In this document: positions 57,955-64,000 of the stretch, in pieces
How the letters are laid out: the number at the start of each line of letters is the position of its first letter
How positions within the stretch are numbered: the first letter of the stretch is position 1
From: Melampsora larici-populina 98AG31
Lineage: Eukaryota > Basidiomycota > Pucciniomycetes > Pucciniales > Melampsoraceae
Direction of reading: 5' to 3'
Length of the DNA: 64,000 bases
Assembly: GCF_000204055.1 (NCBI RefSeq)
Contig: NW_006768828.1
Coordinates: 320,097-384,096, forward strand
Notes under the pieces: generated by a model
Database searches by the model: none
What the model saw: the letters and a program-made list of their open reading frames with translations, nothing else
Told to the model about the DNA's origin: nothing
Translations under genes and position numbers: made by a program

Positions 57955-58042
57955 ACACATTTCAATCTCCCCCTTGAAACAGGGGCAGATTGAAATACCG
58001 TTCTTTTGTAACAATATATCACAAAAGTTACCAAATGGGCCC
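57955..58042. mobile_element. Truncated relative of the 51638-52017 MITE
   Basis: It has the same central palindrome (tttcaatctccccc ... ggggcagattgaaa) and the same right end GGGCCC followed by TTA at 58043-58045. The left terminus is missing, being replaced by the LTR-like block that ends at about 57919. Confidence 0.6.
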
Positions 58043-58045
58043 TTA

Positions 58046-59628
58046 GGTCTTTAACCAAGGTGAAAACATGTGGAGTAGTGGAAAGGGTTGCAGGTCTGTC
58101 AGGTTTTGCACTGTCTTTGAAAGAACTCCCATCTCTGATATACAGGATTCTCTTTCTCCCTCATCACCACCTTATTCAACTGTTGCATGTTCTTCTCCCC
58201 TCTGTTCAACATCTTCCCCTCTTTCTTCTCCTCCATCTTCTCTATACTAATCCAGCATATGTTGCTACTGGTCATCATTGTGCCTTTCTTCTCTAACATC
58301 ACTGATTTGTGTCTCTGAAGTTTTGTAATAATTGAATAGTGAATATGTAGGGAACAATTTCTTGGATAGAGTGATAGGTCTGGTAGTTGACCTCCAATAG
58401 GGCATATAAACCTTCGGATGTTCGTTAAACTTGCCCCCACTTTTGTCACAAAAATGGAGAAGTGACGGTGAAAGTTCTGATGATTGAATGGGATAGCTTG
58501 AGCAGATGAGCCGCGGAGGGATGCCATGTTATGTGTGTTGCCACCTCCTGCGTCTTAGGGTAAAAGAGCTTGTGAACTAGCTGCGACATCTTTGTAGACC
58601 CGCGACTGAATTATGACTTGCTGTGATCATTAAAGTCTGGATCAAGAAGGAAAAAAGAAGAAAAAATAAACGACCAGAACTGGGATCGAATGTGAGATTG
58701 ACTGTACTGCTCCAAGTGAGATGAGACTTCGAGAGGAGTCGAGAAATCTTCGTATGACGAAAGCGAGAAGTGGAAAAGCAACAAAGATTCGATAAGGAAC
58801 CAAACTGGACCTTCTTTCGTCGGGGATCTGTACCTAGCATAACTCGAGAAAAATCGTTCTCGCTCTGAAATCGATCCATTGGGGGACTCTCCCTCACGAA
58901 GAGTCCGTCTCATCCTTGCACATCCAGATATCTGGGGATCTTCAGTTCATCGTTTCCCTACTTCCTATCTCCTGATTCAGCCTGATTCCACTTAGTTCAT
59001 AGGGACACCGACTACGATTCCACTTGGCCTCACGAGGCGCGAGCGTGGGACTTTGTTAAGTTTAGATTCCATGCAGTTTGCATGTTATGATGTGATTTGT
59101 GATCTCGTCGCCATCGTTGACGGGAAGCTATCCACCTTGGTCTCCATAGATTCCACTTGGCGAGGCAAGCTATTATCCGCACGTTTGCTCCTGCTGTTCA
59201 TGAGGTAGTCACTGGATCATATCACTTGAAGACCAATCCGCGGAGTAGTTAGGCAATCGGAATCGATCGTCACTAAAAGGGATATGTATCGGCCTCTCCA
59301 GTTATCAACGATGGTAAAATAGCGTTGCATCAATTTTTTGCCATGATACGTGTGATATAACCTACGAACCACACTGACTCAATTTCCGCCTTGAAACGCC
59401 CTAGATTGTCCTCCCCGTTCTCGGCACGCAACCTGCAAGGACACTGTCTGACATATTTTCTCACATTAGCTTATCGTCAAGCACTAGTGCATGGTATGAT
59501 TTCTGTTCTTGTCTGATTTTTTCGCTGGTCGAACAAGCAAGTATCGTACAATCCGGTATTCGTTTTTCTAAATAAACATCAAGTATCCTCATAATATATT
59601 ATCATCTTCAACACTTGAAGCCGCAGTC
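58046..59628. other. Upstream region of the right-hand F-box-like gene
   Basis: No gene is supported. The GC content rises from about 58900. A duplicated 'gattccacttggc' motif occurs at 59017 and 59151. The stretch probably includes the promoter and 5' UTR of the gene starting at 59629. Confidence 0.5.
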
Positions 59629-62600
59629 ATGCCTCGTCTTTGGCTAAACACATTTACAAGGTGAGTCCATATCTTTTGACTGACTTCCTTACGGGCTACG
59701 CGATCAACTGAAAAACATATCTGTTTACATTTCAGAAACCGTACAGCACCTGCATCATCTGGACAAGATGACCTTCTTCACAGTTCGCCCTTATCAACAC
59801 ATGAAGGTGGGCGATCTCGTTCGCAGCTCGTTCTCTCAGATCATCTCTGGCTTTTCTGAAGACTTGCGAAGTCATATGCGAAGTTGAGATGACATGCAGT
59901 TGACTGACTCTCATTTCTTATCCTCGGATCCTTCCAGAGTCGGCATCTAAGCAGAAACAGCCACTAACGGAAGCCGGAAAGGATGATCATGAGCTAAGAG
60001 ATGGTTCGAGCTCAGCCTCCACTCAATATTCCATGAAACGTCTTACTCCCCGCTCGCATGCCTTGGAAAGTCTGGCATCTTCGCTTCCACAGAAGTCTCC
60101 TGTACCATATCTCAGCAAGCGATTACCTTCTCCTCCAACAAGAGAAGAGCATAGCGACAATCACGCGGACCCTTCGAACTTGACCCGGCGAATGGTTCAC
60201 AGTGTGCGAATTGATCACTCCATCTCTGGAAGTAGAGGTAAGTTTTCATATCAGGGCAAGTTCGTGCTTAGGCTTAAACTGATGTAGCCACTCATCAGGT
60301 GCCACCTCTACCTCTACCTCTGCCCTCGACTTTCGCGCCACGGAAGACCGTGTTGTTCCATCTATATGCCTAACATCATCCCCGAAACAGTCAATGTTGA
60401 TGGAGATAAAGTCTTCAGAAATTGTACGAAAAGCAGAACAAGATCCCATCCCTGCTGGACAATCTTTGAGAAGGAAACCCGACCAAGAACTCGATCATGT
60501 AGCGGCATCACTCATCGAGAGTCCACAGAAACCCGACGCTTCGGGGGGAATTTTCCTCGTGGCCTCTCATGGAACCACTACACCCTCTACGACAACTAGA
60601 AGCGGGACACATACAATTCCATCTATCTCGCTTTCTAAGAGCACTCAAGCAATCGATGGGCATCAGTGCACAGATGGCGGACCAGTCATTTCGGGAAAAG
60701 CGGCTGAGAAATCTCCTGAGAAGCGATCGAAACATAAGAGCCGAACTAATGAGGAGGTCAGAGCAAAAGAGAAGAGAGAAAGGCATAAATCCTCACATCC
60801 GAGACTGGAGGCTAATGACATCTCGGGCGAACCGGAACAATCTAGCTCGGGTCTCAAGAGCAGAGTAAGAAAGAGTTCATCTCATTCACATCGTCGCGCA
60901 AGTAGTTGTACACAAGGAATACCAACCATCACTGATAAGGACGGGAAAAGCCTCGACTCAAAAGAAGAGAAACCCTCTGGTTCATCGTCTCGCCGTAGCG
61001 GCGAGAAGAAGAGACACTCATCAAAAAGTAGCGAGCAAAAGCATCTAGTCAACTCTGATGAAGGCATGAACCGGAATGAAAAGGTTCGAGCCAAATCTAC
61101 TAGAAGCAGGTCGAAATCAGACGCCTCAAAGGAGAAAGCCTCCCGAGAACTGCATAGGTCTCAGCGCGCTTCTATGGCTGCGCCATCTCAGGCTTCCCAC
61201 TCAACACCTCGCGAACAGCTCTCCAAATTGGATCTTCTAAAGACAAGGGCATCCATCTCGAGTTATTCGCCTCTTGCGGCATTCCTTGGTACCACCTCAT
61301 CAAGCGCAGCAAATACTCCAGCCACCTGCTCACCGTTACAAAGGCTGCCATACTCGTTCGAAAATGCCTTGAAGGGGAGTAAAATTGAAGAAGAAAACAC
61401 TTCCAAAACCGAATCACCCGAGTTTCGCAGTCTATTTGCGTCAATGCCTCCTCAAGTTCCCAAGACAAGCACTCAACTGGATTGCATCTCACCGACCAAT
61501 ACCCAATATGATTCGTCCTTTTCCAGCGCGAAAATTCCAAACGTGGTCACTCAACTTGAAGACGCGGGGTTACCCCAGAAGAGCACGAGTCCTGCGCAGG
61601 AAGTCTCGCATCTTTCTGATAGCGAAGCAAACAATTCGGGACGTGAGTGATGTGCTCAATTTCCTTGAAACCTTTAGACTGCCTGCTAAGCTGGTGTTTC
61701 GGCACTTACTAGGTGATCAACCTGAGAGTATTGGTCAACAATGTGAAGAATTCATTGCACTCAAGAATGGCCAAGAGATATCTCGTCAGATCGTTTCTGA
61801 ACAGAAAGCTCTGGAATGCCTTGCCAAAGAAGAATTGAAGTCTATGTCAGATGCGCCTCTGAGAAGGGCATCTATTATGCCGATCTCAGTCAAAACCTCT
61901 TCCTCCGTACTTTCGGAAAACGAAGATCCATTGCGAAAGTATTCAACGGTATCCTCTGTATCGACGCAATGCTCGTCATTATTTTCCAAACAGACATCAG
62001 GGAGTCCTACGACACCCCCGTCATCTCATTACGCAGAAATTACGTCAAAATCATTTGGTGAATTTGCGATGTCAAACATTTCAAGCACGGAATTGACCAC
62101 AGAAGATCCCAGCATAGATGACATAGAGTCAAAGGATCGCTCAGAGGCGGGAGAGCTTGAACACAGGGGTGTTCCACTCGAATCTCTGACCAAGGATTCT
62201 AATGTAAATTCAACGGGATCCGATTCAAAAGAGACGAAGAGCAAAAAAGAAGATAAGCTCACGAGTGAAATTGATCAAATCCTTGCCGAGATCGGGCAAA
62301 TTTTTCCAGAACCCCCACAAGAAGACGGACCGGATGAATCTCTGAAGAACGAGCGGGATCGAGGAGTGGATGTGATCAAAAGTATCGGTCCCGACCTCAA
62401 AACTAAGGCAGATGAGATTGAAAAAACTGCCACATCACCTCTAAAACTTTCGAAACGTCACCGGTCAAGGACTGACCTCTCAAACCTGGATCCTATTTAT
62501 GAGGGAGTAATCGACTCACCTGCATCTATGCAATCGCCAACTACTCTATATCCGGTTTTGGAAAGCACTTCCGAGTCGTGTATGGAGGCAAACCTGCGTG

Positions 62601-64000
62601 AACACATGAAGACATTCGAAATGACCGACCCGAGAGGGAAAGCCTCCGAACGCCAGTTTTCTAACTTCTACATGGATCTTGGTCACTACACCGATCATGT
62701 CATTATGACAACTTCAGACGAAAAGAAAGATGATGACGTTCATTTCGGTGGACAAGATGTGCGGGAATATAACCCACAGAGATCTAAGTTGACTATTCAA
62801 ACTGGCAAGAGCCTTCAAAGGACATCTGATCTTAGTTGTGTGACTCCCGCTATGAGGATAAGACTTTCGAATTCCCTGAAGGAAAAGAATGCGACATTGG
62901 TAGAGGTTGAGGAAGCACAAAATTCTTCTTCGTGCGTAGTTGAAGGATTTCCTGAAAGCGGCAGCAACAACACTGTAGGAATTGCAGAAGAGGACGTGCT
63001 GTTCCACGCGAGTCCTGATCAGGCAAATATGGACGACCACTTCGAATCGGAAACTACTCCACATGACGACTCCTCTATAAAAATAAGTGATAAGGTTCCG
63101 CAAGATATAAGTCAATCGAATTTAGACGAGAGCGGCACATCAGCTGATTCTGCGAAAATTGACGCGACTCACGAACAAAAACAAATGCTGGAAGCAATGA
63201 CTGGCCAGCGACGTAAGCCTAAAATATCGCGACGTGCAACAGAGCCGGGAATGCGCCCTAAAGATCAAGCATCTGACATAGGGAGTCCCAGTGTGACAGA
63301 AAAGGTGCCAAGCGAGGCGGCTGCCGAAAAGGACACTGTGAAAGTCCCGAAGCCGAGGTTTGAACACGCACTTTTGCGACATCCTAGGATACTTCAAACA
63401 TTGATTTCTCGCATGGACTACTTGGACTTTTACACGCTACCTCAGATCTCTCGCAAGTTACGATACGGTTTGAATTCTGGAGAGCCCCGTGAGGTGATAT
63501 TAGAGAGATACCTAGGAGCTGTTGGATATCGCAAAGAGCCTTCCGAAGAATACATGTATTCTACCCAAGGATATCAGACGAAGGGACCCTCCGGTGTGCG
63601 CACTAACTACCGCCAAACTCTTGGGTCCACGCCTAGTAACTCTTCCAACCCATTGAGACGATTGAGGTCTGCTTCTGTTATCTCCCTGTCTAGTAGACTA
63701 AAAGAGCTTCAGATCAGTCTGAAAGACTTGCATGCCTACTATACAGGACTTGAATTTGGCCCAGAAGAACTTGCAGAGTTGGCGGATAGATTAAGATCGA
63801 GCGGTTTGGATCTGCCAACGTTCAGAATGATCCGGGCATCTACCAGATCGTATAACAAATTGCTAGTTAGAATCAGATCTCAGTCAGCTCTCTTGGAGGA
63901 GGAAAGTCAGGCACCACGAAGTACGAGTTATCATTTAGGAAAACCTCTCCTTCCTATATACGCTCTCGGGAAACCAGCGGTATTCAAAGTTTGGGTCCCT
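59629..64000 (+). CDS. F-box-like protein, paralog of the 5933-9054 gene, 3' end outside window
   Basis: Exons 59629-59660, 59736-59806, 59938-60237, 60299-61642 and 61713 to the window edge splice in frame. At least 1345 codons are present and the last exon is still open at 64000. The first ~1170 residues are Ser/Lys/Glu-rich and disordered, with a basic RS/SK-rich part (60700-61150) and a 'SSYSPLAAFLG' motif near residue 455. From 63340 a folded region begins: 'LLRHPRILQTLISRMDYLDF' then 'YTLPQISRKLRYGL', then 'REVILERYLGAVGY'. After an insertion relative to the paralog come 'LKDLHAYYTGLEFGPEELAE', 'MIRASTRSYNKLLVRIRSQ' and, at the very edge, 'AVFKVWVP', which aligns with 'GVLRVWVP' of the left gene. 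A C-terminal domain like the paralog's should lie beyond 64000. The SCF adaptor role is inferred only from F-box likeness. Confidence 0.85.

Overview
The window looks like nuclear DNA of a basidiomycete fungus, most probably a rust (Pucciniales). The reasons are AT-rich sequence, genes split by many 50-130 bp introns with GTAAGT-type donors, a heavy load of decayed hAT, KDZ, copia and MITE elements, and a pair of secreted Egh16/Gas1-type proteins. The species call is inference. All gene models were spliced by hand: reading frame, intron phase and a total length divisible by three were checked for each complete gene, but there is no transcript evidence.

Layout. 1-1.5 kb: 3' part of an unrecognised protein built from two diverged repeats. 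1.5-5.9 kb: repeat-rich DNA without a convincing gene. 5.9-9.1 kb (-): a five-exon gene with an F-box-like segment. 10-13.7 kb: one weak ORF and a copia relic. 14.0-16.0 kb (+): a low-complexity protein ending in a peptidase-inhibitor-I9-like domain. 17.5-22.8 kb (-): a large, probably mitochondrial PPR protein. 24.1-26.7/27.0 kb (-): a complete MutY/MUTYH-type adenine DNA glycosylase with micro-exons. 27.3-33.3 kb: two Egh16-like secreted paralogs, head to head across a 1.2 kb shared upstream region.

33-45 kb is transposon territory: a hAT relic holding a MITE and a TTA-flanked element that itself holds a solo LTR, then a broken coding fragment, a KDZ transposase relic and a TA-flanked MITE. 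44.6-45.0 kb (+) is an orphan 3' exon. 45.6-48.4 kb (-) encodes a NYN-domain (PIN-like nuclease) protein. 49.4 kb carries an intron-containing tRNA-Ser(AGA). 50-58 kb is again mobile-element debris (second hAT relic, MITE, solo LTR, an LTR-like block with 71 bp repeats). 59.6 kb to the right edge (+) is a diverged paralog of the 5.9-9.1 kb gene, cut by the window end.

The host genes do not form one pathway. The points of most interest are the divergent Egh16-like pair with a shared C-terminal module outside the family domain, the two F-box-like paralogs 50 kb apart with a shared short motif in otherwise unalignable disordered regions, the I9-inhibitor fusion, and the datable nest of mobile elements.
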